Of a DNA stretch of 64,000 nt, positions 42,400-52,000 are shown in pieces. Source of the stretch: Linnemannia elongata (taxonomy: Eukaryota; Mortierellomycota; Mortierellomycetes; Mortierellales; Mortierellaceae); the NCBI GenBank assembly GCA_036320915.1, contig JAXBDG010000010.1:2046001-2110000 (forward strand), in the 5' to 3' direction. The notes below the pieces were generated by a model that had not been told where the DNA came from, made no database searches, and saw only the letters and a list, made by a program, of their open reading frames with translations. The stretch's first letter is position 1, and every line of letters begins with the position of its first letter. A program made the translations under genes and the position numbers.

Positions 42400-45300
42400 T
42401 TAGCTTTTCCAGTCCGATGAACCCGATCCTTTAGCGCCGCTCTGCTGGAGCATTCTACGATTCATCGCACTGAGGCCGACAACATCATTGAGGACGGTAC
42501 CAGAGGCGACCAGCACAGCAGGCCCAGAAGACCACACCAGCTCTACAGAGACTCCTCCTGACCCATCCTTGTCCTCCACCATCCGCCAGGCACGGATCGA
42601 TCCTTCATAACTTGTCGTCGCAAACTCCAACTTGTTGGGTCTCCAAACAACGTCCTTAACGTAAGTTGTCCCTTCAATGACTGACGCGCAATCCTGATTC
42701 TGCAGTGGTAACGCCTGCAGATCCTGACCCGAGAATGGCAGCCTCCAAAGTCGAACACAGCTGTCGTGAGTTGTTGCTACCCACTGGCCGCAGGATGAAA
42801 ACGCAAACTGGTAGATCTCCTCGTCCTGCTTCAAGATATATCGGAAACCTTGAAGTTGTTGATCGTCGTCCCACAATCGAATGTTTCCATCTCCGTGGCA
42901 GGAGGCCACCTGGAGACAGTCGGGTTTATAAGCGACAACATTCCGTGCAAAAGGATCGATATCGATCGTCATATCCGCCTTGAGTTCGCCAGTACCGCTC
43001 TCCCAGAGTAGGACAATTCCCTTCTCGCATACCGATGCAATCCAGCGACCATCCGGAGAAAATGCTAGACTCCATACAGTTCCCTTATGGCCAATTAGAA
43101 CATGACCGGCTGCTCCTGAACGGCTATCCCAAAGCCGCACTGTCATGTCCTCACTGCCAGAAGCAAGCCAGCGACCGCAAGGTGAGAAAGCCACAGAATT
43201 CACGCCAGACTCGTGCCCACTGAGAATAGAGGAGGCAGCGCCGGATTTGACACTCCAAAGAGTCACTTCCTGCCCGGAGCTGCAGATGGCTAATTGAAGA
43301 CCATCTGGGGAGAACGCAATGCAAGTCGTATCGCACAGGTGGTCGGGAAAAACAAAGTCGACATCTCCCGAATCCGCGTTGAATTGTCGCATAGGTGCGT
43401 GTCGACTGCCAGTAATGAGTTGCTGTCCGTCCGGAGAGTATGTCGCACACGTCTGTGGGTCTGTTAAGTCATAAGAGTCGAGTCCTAGGCTTGAAGAGTT
43501 CACCTCCCACAATCGCAGAGTTTTGTCGTAACTTGCTGAGGCGATGTACGAGCCACTTGGTGAAAACCGAACGCAGTTGACTATGCTCAAATGGTTTATA
43601 AATGACGAGACAAGTAAGCGGGAACGAGAGTCCCACAGCTTCACTGTAAAGTCACCAGATGACGCGATCCATCGGTCGTCGGGTGAAAAGGCGACACTGG
43701 TGATGGGAGACGGGTGTGCCGCCCATTCCCCTCCGCGTTCTAGAGTGGTCGCTGATTCCTCCCACAGTTGCAACTGGCCATATAAGGAACCTGTAGCGAT
43801 TCGCTGACCGTCATGTGAATATGTTAGACACATAGTCCAACCGCCGTCCTTGTAAGACTCCAACACAGGCAATCCGGTAAGTGTGTCGAATATTCGGATC
43901 ATTTGGCCAAAGCTGGTTGAGGCAATGGTGTTCCCGTTGGGCGAATAGGCTATGCTGGTGACACTGTTGATGGGGTTGGCCAAGTCGAGAACAGCAGCAC
44001 CGGTCTGAGCGTCCCAGAGTGTAACCGATCTGTGATTATTGACCGATGCGACTTGCTGGCCTGTTGGAGAGAACGCCACCGCATTGACCTTGCCTGAGTG
44101 TCCCTCTAAGATGAGATCGGTTGATCCAGTGCCACTGTTCCAAATACGTGCTGTTTGGTCCTCACTTCCAGAAAGGAGCCGTTGGTCTGTAGGCGAAAAA
44201 GCTAGACTTGTAACGCGGTCTTGGTGGCCTTGAAACACTTGAGTCCTTGTCCAGGTCGCTGTGTCGTAGATGCTGATGTTGCCGTTGTCCAAACCTGCCG
44301 CGAGAAACTTGCCGTCCGGCGAAATGTCGCATGACAAGATTCCCTCCAACTCCTCCAAATACGGCAGCTCTCCAAATAGAGTTCCATCCATGTCTGCACG
44401 GCTGAGATCCGCCTGTCGAATCCATGCCTTGGAAAGATTGACACCTGGCAAATCGGCATCCTGTAGTTGTGCCGAGTCAAACTGGCCACCAGTAAGATCC
44501 GCTCCTGGAATGCGAATGCCTCGAAGGTCGGCTCCATGAAACTGCACACCAGCTCGGACCAAGGTTGTAATGGCGTTAGCCGCAGCCTGGCTTGCTTGGA
44601 CGCTCGACTTGGACAACTCCACGACAGCTAGAAAATACTGCTTGAACCTAGCATTCTGCTTTACGCGATCGCTCAAGAACTGGATTACAGAAGGTTCGGC
44701 AAGGAGGTTGTGCGTGAACAAAGGGTTGTTGGTGTCGAACAGGTGGTCGTCAGGAGAGATAGGATTCGTCTGGGAGGTCGATTCATAATCGCCGCCTTGG
44801 CTGCTAGGGTCAAAGATGGCACGCGAGAAAAAATACTCGAGCATGGACCGATGAAGGAACCGGTGCAGATTGCCGGTGCGGGTCAGAGGACTCGAGTCTC
44901 GAAGAAGTCGGACTTCTGCATCCTGTCCGAAGAACTGAGCTTTCCACGAATTCTTTTGGTGAACATACTGGACGATCGGATTCCCGTTCTGCTGCTCAAA
45001 GATCGCCAACGCCAGCCTCGTGGAATAGTCAATGCTCTTGGAAACAAATCCCATGTCCAGAAGTTCGTCGAATACAATGCGATCTGTCATTGACAGCGTG
45101 TTTCTCTGAAGTCGTCGCTTATTGACATTGCTCCAGTGCTCCACAAATGTGTCGTAAAGCTGGGCACGGGTGATCCTGATAGTCGACAGATCCTGCCTGC
45201 CCTCAACGACCCCAGGGAGTGCCTCCAGTGCTAGTGAGAGCAGGAACGGATTCTTGACTAGGTCCATGAGGTTTGGGATAGTCGTCAGTTTGTCCATATA

Positions 45301-47697
45301 GTCTTCCTTGCGCCACGTCCTTGGCTCGAGGGGGACATATTGCTCGACATAGTCCTTGATCTGCTCTGTCGAAAATGGAGCGATAACGGCCTCTTGGAAC
45401 AGATCGACGCAAGGGCGGTTGTAATGACCTTCTCCATAAGGAACAAACCGGTCGCGGCAGTCCTGGCCAAGATACTGGCTCCTGCAACTGATGACAAGCT
45501 TGACATTCCACTGTCCAGAGGTGTTGAAGCTGTTTGAGTCGTGAATGTTGGCGGTGAGCTGACTTTCGTCGTATCCATCGCAGATGACAATGAACTGCCG
45601 ATGTTGCTTCAGTTCCTGGATCTGCTCCTCCGAAAAGTTGTGCTCTTTCAATTGCTCGCCCATCAGGTCCTTGACCGGATTTTGAAGGGCTGGGAGGTTG
45701 ATGAAAAGAGGTATAGGCCCGCCGCGCTTGTACTCTGTCCAAAGTCGATGCTCAAGATGTTTGTTGAACGTCGATTTGCCAGCCCCAGAGTCTCCCAGGA
45801 TTAACATGACCAGGCGGTCACTGGTCAGGAATTCCTGTACCTTCTCCATGAGTGGGAAGGCCTCGTTGTCCTGAGATTGAAGGCTTGCCTTGGCCATAGG
45901 AGAGATGTAGATGGACTGTTTGGCATCGTTGAGTCGCTGCATTCGGAGCTTGTAGAGCTCATACTCCATGTAAGGGATACCCTGGACCTTGGTAAGGATT
46001 GGAGATGATTCTGGAATAGGGAGGTGGGATCTCAATAAGTAAGGGTGCTTAGACCTGGGAGTGTTGTCCGAGTCGAGTTCCTGGAACAAGGCAAGGGCGT
46101 GCTGGTTGACGGCTTGGTCAGAGGTAGATCCCAGCTTGTCGAGGATGGTCATCATCCATGCCTTGACACTCTCATCACGACCCCATTCCTGGTCCTCTTT
46201 GTAGAGAAGACCAAGAAGGCCAATGGCTTGCTCTCGTACAGCAATAGCCCAGATAGTGTCGACTGCAATCTCGCCCAGCAGCTGGCAGATTCCCCACTGG
46301 AACAGGGGGTCGTGACGACAGGGTGCCTCGTAGATCAGGTGCTTCAGATCCTTCAATCGGCCGGCTTGGACAAATGCTTGCGCAGCACGGACGGCAGGGT
46401 ACCATGGCCTCTTCTGCCCAGATCCAACCCCTTCCTTCAGACTCTCCAGAACCCCTCGACCACTGTCCATCAGCGAACTAACTCCTTCATAGACATCGCC
46501 GGCGATCCCGAATGCACTAATGGCCGCTTCCTGCAAATTTTCCAGTCCTTCTAGAACTGACCCCAGATCCAATTTCATCGCACTTGAGACCTTAACAAGA
46601 GCACCCACCATACCGGTCGAGTGCCTCAACACCGCCTGCAGAACGGTCTCGTCATCAGGCACATACTTGAGCGCTTGGAAAGCGTAGCAAGCCTGGTACA
46701 TCAGGTAAGGATCTGAACTTCCCCTCAGTCCTGACAGAACGGCAGACAATGGCTCGTGCTCCATGACTCGGTCCAAATCCTGTACCTTGTGGTCGGCCAT
46801 GACATCGAGGATCCTGGAGACAGCCAGCGTGAGGTGGCAAAGGTGCTCAGACGAGTGCTGGTGCGTACCCTCCAAATGAGTCCTGAGGAGACTGAGGACC
46901 TTGACCAAGTCGTCAGAAACGAGAAACCCAAGCGAGGCAGACTGGACTAGCTGGACAAGACCTTGGAGCAGGTTGACATCCAAAATGCGAGAGCCGTCAA
47001 AGTTGACGATGAACGATGACAGCAACTTGCGGTAGGGTTCTTCCTGCAGAACAGGTCCGAGGGCGACGATCTCTGCAACCTTGGTAGAATTCTTGGTGGT
47101 GTCCGCGATGAACGCCTCGACCATCTTGGTAACGAGCCACTGCATACGGTCTTGCGCCATTGGGTCTTCCTTGACCTTTGTCAGCCACTTTTGCTCGCCC
47201 TTGTCGAGAGTAGGCGCCTGAGGAGCATTGGCAGGATCATCGATCACCTTCTCTTCTCTTGTATTAGATGCCAAAGAGACGACTGAATCCTGGAGAAGCA
47301 GCATGTTGCAATAGAGCAATTGGTCGATCCTTTCAATGCGCTCGTGGAGGCCAGGCAATGCAGTCCTGACAGCGGGTTTGGTGACATTCTTCTGGAAGAC
47401 GACTGAGCGGCGAAGATCCTCAGTTTGTGCTATTGGAAAAGAGTAGTTCTGGTGGTCGTCGACCTGAGAAAAAACAGACGATAGGGTCGACTGCTGGGAC
47501 GTCAATGACAGGGTCGAAGACTTGGCCTTAACCTTGTTCAAGGATTTAGGGATACTAAAGAATTTGCGAAACTTATCGCGCTTCTTGAGAGGAGGTTGAG
47601 TGGTGTCGGAGCTGTCCTTGTCAGGGATATTAGCATCCAGTTGTTCGAGAGGGTGGTTGTTCATGGTGGCGAGTGGTCTAATAAAATGGCGAAGCAT
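42400..47697 (-). CDS. NLR-like receptor: ARM-like N-terminus, NACHT, pentapeptide repeats, WD40 propellers
   Basis: A single 1765-residue frame. The ATG at 47697 gives MLRHF; an ATG 11 codons later (MNNHPLEQ) may be the true start. Residues ~20-50 are basic (KKRDKFRKFFSIPKSL). Residues ~100-590 are helical and ARM/HEAT-like (LLSSFIVNFDGSRIL, MYQACYAFQALKYVPDDE, IWAIAVREQAIGLLGLLY). NACHT begins near 630 with Walker A GDSGAGKST, and FIVICDGYDESQ lies near 703. Pentapeptide repeats span ~1050-1110 and WD40 units ~1120-1690. From the segment before NACHT onward it is closely similar to the 37-41 kb copy; the N-termini are unrelated. It lacks the family's usual stop: TAG has become TGG, adding Trp-Lys-Ser before TAA. 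Likely an intracellular sensor; the ligand is unknown. Confidence 0.93.
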   Translation of the reverse strand: MLRHFIRPLATMNNHPLEQLDANIPDKDSSDTTQPPLKKRDKFRKFFSIPKSLNKVKAKSSTLSLTSQQSTLSSVFSQVDDHQNYSFPIAQTEDLRRSVVFQKNVTKPAVRTALPGLHERIERIDQLLYCNMLLLQDSVVSLASNTREEKVIDDPANAPQAPTLDKGEQKWLTKVKEDPMAQDRMQWLVTKMVEAFIADTTKNSTKVAEIVALGPVLQEEPYRKLLSSFIVNFDGSRILDVNLLQGLVQLVQSASLGFLVSDDLVKVLSLLRTHLEGTHQHSSEHLCHLTLAVSRILDVMADHKVQDLDRVMEHEPLSAVLSGLRGSSDPYLMYQACYAFQALKYVPDDETVLQAVLRHSTGMVGALVKVSSAMKLDLGSVLEGLENLQEAAISAFGIAGDVYEGVSSLMDSGRGVLESLKEGVGSGQKRPWYPAVRAAQAFVQAGRLKDLKHLIYEAPCRHDPLFQWGICQLLGEIAVDTIWAIAVREQAIGLLGLLYKEDQEWGRDESVKAWMMTILDKLGSTSDQAVNQHALALFQELDSDNTPRSKHPYLLRSHLPIPESSPILTKVQGIPYMEYELYKLRMQRLNDAKQSIYISPMAKASLQSQDNEAFPLMEKVQEFLTSDRLVMLILGDSGAGKSTFNKHLEHRLWTEYKRGGPIPLFINLPALQNPVKDLMGEQLKEHNFSEEQIQELKQHRQFIVICDGYDESQLTANIHDSNSFNTSGQWNVKLVISCRSQYLGQDCRDRFVPYGEGHYNRPCVDLFQEAVIAPFSTEQIKDYVEQYVPLEPRTWRKEDYMDKLTTIPNLMDLVKNPFLLSLALEALPGVVEGRQDLSTIRITRAQLYDTFVEHWSNVNKRRLQRNTLSMTDRIVFDELLDMGFVSKSIDYSTRLALAIFEQQNGNPIVQYVHQKNSWKAQFFGQDAEVRLLRDSSPLTRTGNLHRFLHRSMLEYFFSRAIFDPSSQGGDYESTSQTNPISPDDHLFDTNNPLFTHNLLAEPSVIQFLSDRVKQNARFKQYFLAVVELSKSSVQASQAAANAITTLVRAGVQFHGADLRGIRIPGADLTGGQFDSAQLQDADLPGVNLSKAWIRQADLSRADMDGTLFGELPYLEELEGILSCDISPDGKFLAAGLDNGNISIYDTATWTRTQVFQGHQDRVTSLAFSPTDQRLLSGSEDQTARIWNSGTGSTDLILEGHSGKVNAVAFSPTGQQVASVNNHRSVTLWDAQTGAAVLDLANPINSVTSIAYSPNGNTIASTSFGQMIRIFDTLTGLPVLESYKDGGWTMCLTYSHDGQRIATGSLYGQLQLWEESATTLERGGEWAAHPSPITSVAFSPDDRWIASSGDFTVKLWDSRSRLLVSSFINHLSIVNCVRFSPSGSYIASASYDKTLRLWEVNSSSLGLDSYDLTDPQTCATYSPDGQQLITGSRHAPMRQFNADSGDVDFVFPDHLCDTTCIAFSPDGLQLAICSSGQEVTLWSVKSGAASSILSGHESGVNSVAFSPCGRWLASGSEDMTVRLWDSRSGAAGHVLIGHKGTVWSLAFSPDGRWIASVCEKGIVLLWESGTGELKADMTIDIDPFARNVVAYKPDCLQVASCHGDGNIRLWDDDQQLQGFRYILKQDEEIYQFAFSSCGQWVATTHDSCVRLWRLPFSGQDLQALPLQNQDCASVIEGTTYVKDVVWRPNKLEFATTSYEGSIRAWRMVEDKDGSGGVSVELVWSSGPAVLVASGTVLNDVVGLSAMNRRMLQQSGAKGSGSSDWKS

Positions 47698-49343
47698 TTG
47701 GTGTCAATAACAAAACATACATGCCTTGTGACAGGGCGGAGTAAACTGAAATCGAATAGGATAACGTTCCTTGTGCTCTTACCCTGTACTGGTTGTGATG
47801 CCTTTACACCTTATGGATACGGAAAGTATCGCGGCACTCAATGAACATCAGAGGTGAAGTCGCAGGAGACTAACACAGGGAAGCAAGGATTGCAAAAATG
47901 TCAATCACCATGTGTACTTCTTGCCATTGGTCACAGTAGACAAGATCGCATAAGCATACATATCCAGGAACATATGGCTTACTTTTTGGACAAGAAGGCG
48001 CCGTCGCGTGTTCCTGTACTTTTTTTTTTTTGTTTTGGCAATGTGTGCTCAGCAGTCGTTTGAAGGTGGCGGGTTGTCTATGTGAATCAGGAGAAAATCA
48101 GGTTAACACTGTTTGCGGTCACCCAATAGAGCTTAGGCGTACTTCGCTATACACACCAGTGTCTTTGTAGTGTACTGTTTGTGCATGAGGGGAATCTTGT
48201 TAAAGGATGCGCGCTCTTGCTGCGGATGAGTCTTGACGAAAGACACGCCTTTAAGACAGTGATGGACTCTTTGAGAGCATCTTACTTTCGTCGCCTTGTT
48301 TTGTTGATCAAGTGCCGTGTAGTGATGGTTCGAGTGTTCTTACCTTTGATCGAGATCAAGGTGTCGGTTGATTCATGAGTTGATTCCGAGCAAGTGCACT
48401 GGAGGGTGGTGGAGAACAACGAATGAAGAGGGTGTAGGTGTTGGGTGAGGGTGATGTTGATGTGTTCGATGATGAACTGTATGAGAGACGGGGTCAAGAG
48501 GGAAAGTAGACAAAGGAAACGACAGTCGTTTTTGGCGTACTGCCTTCGTCCCATCCTATGTCACGTTGTTACACGGGAAGAAAGGCATAAAATCGCTTCC
48601 TGAGCACCCACACCATGCACTATTGAACATATGGGAAGCGGAAAGAGTGAAGAGGGAAGGTGAAGGACCGTGATAAGTTTGGTGTCTCGTCTTCATTTTA
48701 CTACTTCGCCCAACGGTTTCCTTGATATGACACCATCAGATCAGTGATTAAGACCGAGAACGTTGTGCGTGATCCCCCTTCTCTCTTACGATCAACGGTT
48801 TCATGGAATGTGGTCGTAGATACCCGCTAGTGATCAAAATGGGAAATTATTTTTGCACGCACACGAATGCTACAGTTGGAAATAAACAGAGTCAAAGATG
48901 GGTCAACAAGGTCACCTCCTCTACGCGCTCGCGCGCCTCATTCCTAGTCCTCACTTCTTTCGATTCTTTGCCTAATGTCACAGCATCGTCGCACCCATGT
49001 CGCATTGTTAACTCTGTCATTTATCTTGAATTACTATTGATTGACGTAAAAGTCCACATAAACGCGAATCATAGGGAGAAAATCTTGATCAACTCCGATT
49101 AACAAGAAAAAAAACTAAAGAACATGGCTAGGGATAGGCAGTGCCATCGTTGTTGTTTGAGCGTCGAGGGAGCGGCGTGTATTCTTTTTTGTAAAACGTT
49201 TCATGCCCAACCAAGAGAAGAGAAACTAAAACGCTGTCTGCGACCATAGTGGGGGTTGGCTTGGCTTGCGTGTTGATTTACGTACTTACCTAGCACAGCT
49301 GCGCAGATAGTAAACGTGCGAACAGAACGAAAAAAGTTACTAA

Positions 49344-49345
<2 letters not shown>

Positions 49346-49375
<30 letters not shown>
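49346..49375. repeat. Homopolymer T30
   Basis: A run of 30 thymines in the spacer upstream of the GST gene. Confidence 0.95.
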
Positions 49376-49378
<3 letters not shown>

Positions 49379-50643
49379 TTGCCATTTTAGATTGCCGGAA
49401 TCTCAAGGCCGCGCCTCCATCTCCTGATGGTATGGTTTATTCTGAAAATCGTGTCTGTTTATTCTTTGGAAGAAGTTCATGATCGGCCTGACGATACCTT
49501 TCTTCAAAGGAGCGACTGGAGGCATGGAAAGTAAGGATGCAGGCTGTGGGAAGAGAGATAAAAGTCAGCAGTTAAGGAGGGGATAGATGGAGACTTGTGA
49601 TTGTTACTGCAAGAGTCGATAGGAAGGACGAAATGTTCTATCGTATATCCCTCAGACAGTAACAGCAGCGCAGAAGTTGTGGATAAGGAAGAGAAAGAAG
49701 GAGGAAGGAAGAGAGACTAGTCACTTTGAGACGACCGCGCAGTTGAGGGCCGTCGTCATGAACACAAAAAACCCTTCAAATTCTATGCATTACGCTAGAC
49801 TTCGCAACAACTAATAAAAAGGAAAAACATGAAAAAAGAGACGTTCACACGCCCACATAAATATAACTGAGGGTACCCCTTAGGTCAAGAAGAGTTCAGT
49901 CCAAGAAAGCGGTTTTTTTGGGATTGTGATGGTGCGGGATGACGAGAGATGATACGAGCGTGCTAAACCCATGTAAAGTTTGGAAGGGGACTAAAAGTTG
50001 TTTTTTTGAGTTTGACGCCTGAGATTTGGAATGCAAACAAATAAAAGAGCGAAAGGAAAGGCATCGATTATTAATAATCCAACTTTGATCCACTATATGG
50101 GCATGGAACAGACCAAGGAAGGAAAAAGAAGGAAGGGTGTAGAAGGAGAAAGAAGGAAGGGAGTAGAAAGTTAATGGAGAGGGAGGAGTGGACGCGTCCT
50201 TTTATTTTTTTTTGAAGGAGCTAGACCCGATTAAGCACATGGACAGATTGATCAACGCAGAAGAGGGAGGATGGGATGTTTTACAGCCAGCAAGCCAGCC
50301 AAAGGGCGATTATTAATCAACGCTAAAGGAGAAAAAAAAGGGAGGGGAACCAATGAGGAGGAGAAGGAAATACCCTTTCCCATTGCTTTCAATTGAATCG
50401 TTGGAGGGTGGAAGAGTGGGAAACTCGAGGCTATTGGTTATTATTATCGGTTTTTATTATCGGTTCTTTCTCCACTCACCCAAATTACGCACTCACAGAC
50501 AGCGTGCTGGCAAAAGTCCAACACGCACACTAATTCATTCAAGGTACGAACGCACACAGCCGAAAGAAAAAAAAACAGACTTCATCTGTCGTCAATTGAT
50601 CAGCACAGTAAACTAACAGGCAAACAACCATCCACCTTCCAAG

Positions 50644-50650
50644 TATAAAA
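50644..50650 (+). promoter_or_regulatory. TATA box of the GST gene
   Basis: TATAAAA lies 114 bases before the GST start codon and is followed by a CT-repeat leader (50709-50731), the usual set-up of a strongly expressed fungal gene. Confidence 0.65.
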
Positions 50651-50757
50651 AGGGTCCCCGTCGCCTTGTTTTTCTTATTCTTCATCTCAACAACTCAGCT
50701 CAACAACCAACAGCTTCTCTCTCTCTCTCCATCTTACACACAACAACAACTAACAAA

Positions 50758-51492
50758 ATGGTTCACGCATTTTTCGACCCCGCCCAGACTGCCGCCTTCA
50801 ACGCTCTCGCCACCAAGAAGGACAGCACCTTCGAGGTCAAGTACTTCGGCTTCCACGGCCTCGCTGGTGTCACCCGCACCCTCCTCGCCCTCTCCGGCTG
50901 CAAGTTCACCTCCGTCAACCCCGAGGACTGGGCCTCCGAGAAGCCCCACACCCCCTTTGGTGTTATGCCCCTCCTCACCGAGACCTCTGCCGACGGCAAG
51001 ACCACCATCCACGTCGCCGAAACCGGCGCTATCGAACGCTACCTCGCCCGCAAGTTTGGACTCCTTGGCTCCGATGCCTTTGAGGAGGTCCTCGTCAACA
51101 CCTTTGTCTCCAACAACCACTCCCTCCAGTGGGCCATCCTCTCCAAGTACTTCATTCCCAAGGATCCCGAAGTCAAGGCTGCTAACAAGGAGTCTCTCAT
51201 TACCAGCAACATCGTCCCCTGGATCAAGTACCATGAGGAGCACCTTTCCACCAACGGAGGCAACGGACACTACGTCGGCAACAAGGTCTCTTTCGCCGAT
51301 GTCACGACTGATTTCGTGATTGGGTTGATCCAGGGTGTGACTGGAGAGGAGTTTGTCTCGAAGACTAAGACCCCTGCTATTTGGGAGGTTCGCGAGAAGT
51401 TGAACAAGATCGAGAGCGTGGCTGCTTGGAAGAAGACTGAGGAGTTCAAGGAGTTGAACGAGAAGAACTTTGCTACCCTTGGCTTCTACTAA
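50758..51492 (+). CDS. Glutathione S-transferase (sigma-like)
   Basis: A single 244-residue frame with no intron. The N-terminal thioredoxin-like half reads TFEVKYFGFHGLAGVTRTLL. It carries the cis-proline segment PHTPFGVMPLLTE (residues ~63-75) and the glutathione-binding AETGAIERYLARKFGLLG (residues ~88-105). The all-helical C-terminal half includes GHYVGNKVSFADVTTDFVI, the family's N-capping region. The enzyme conjugates or reduces substrates with glutathione in the cytosol. The nearest relatives by pattern are fungal sigma-like or prostaglandin-D-synthase-like GSTs. Strong codon preference for C-ending codons in the first ~180 codons, a TATA box and a CT-rich leader all point to high expression. 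The last ~65 codons change to TTG/GTG-type choices. Confidence 0.9.
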   Translation: MVHAFFDPAQTAAFNALATKKDSTFEVKYFGFHGLAGVTRTLLALSGCKFTSVNPEDWASEKPHTPFGVMPLLTETSADGKTTIHVAETGAIERYLARKFGLLGSDAFEEVLVNTFVSNNHSLQWAILSKYFIPKDPEVKAANKESLITSNIVPWIKYHEEHLSTNGGNGHYVGNKVSFADVTTDFVIGLIQGVTGEEFVSKTKTPAIWEVREKLNKIESVAAWKKTEEFKELNEKNFATLGFY

Positions 51493-52000
51493 AGAAGTAG
51501 GTGGTCGTTCTTTTTCTCACCCCATTTACCCGATTTTCATTTCTATTGCATCTTCACATACCAGAATAAAAAAGAAGATCCTTGTAAGGTCTTGTACAAA
51601 GTAAAAACGAAAGAATGATGTAGGTTATACACAAATGAAGGGTCTTAGAGAGAGAGAGAGGATGTGATAGGGTGGACTATGACGAAGCATAAAGATAGAA
51701 TTGGTTACCGCCGGACACTGTACCTGAGAGAAAAAAAAGGAAGAATAAGGCATACAAAGGATAACGAGAAGAACAACTCATTGATAAGAAAAATATACGC
51801 GTCCATTTCACGTTTCGATAGAAAGCAAACCAGTCCTATCTGCAAACGTGTCCAAGCCCACTATAGTCTGACACTATAGTCTGACAATAATGTATTCATT
51901 GTAAAAGAAATGTTTGGGCTGTAATATCGACAGAAGAGGGGAAAAAAGGGGGTATCATATAACAATCCACCTCCACCACAACTGCATCAGACAGTACTCA
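51493..52000. other. Convergent intergenic region
   Basis: 3' flanks of the GST gene and the Frizzled-like gene. A GA repeat lies at about 51650-51660, and a short direct repeat of TATAGTCTGACA at about 51862-51886. No gene seen. Confidence 0.5.

Larger units (their letters stand above)
47698..50757. other. 3.1 kb intergenic region, no gene seen
   Basis: Divergent region between the large receptor and the GST gene. Scattered short frames have no recognisable content. On the minus strand near 48290-48560 there are splice-like signals (GTACGC..CATACAG and a GTAAGA donor near 48345), but the joined frame stops early. It could be a leader exon or nothing. T30 at 49346-49375. Confidence 0.5.

Noticed and set aside
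48282..48554. 90-residue minus frame with internal splice-like signals
   Set aside because: Joining across the plausible intron gives an early stop, and neither version has recognisable content.
50666..51319. 217-residue plus frame and 178-residue minus frame over the GST gene
   Set aside because: Both are shadows of the strongly biased GST codons.
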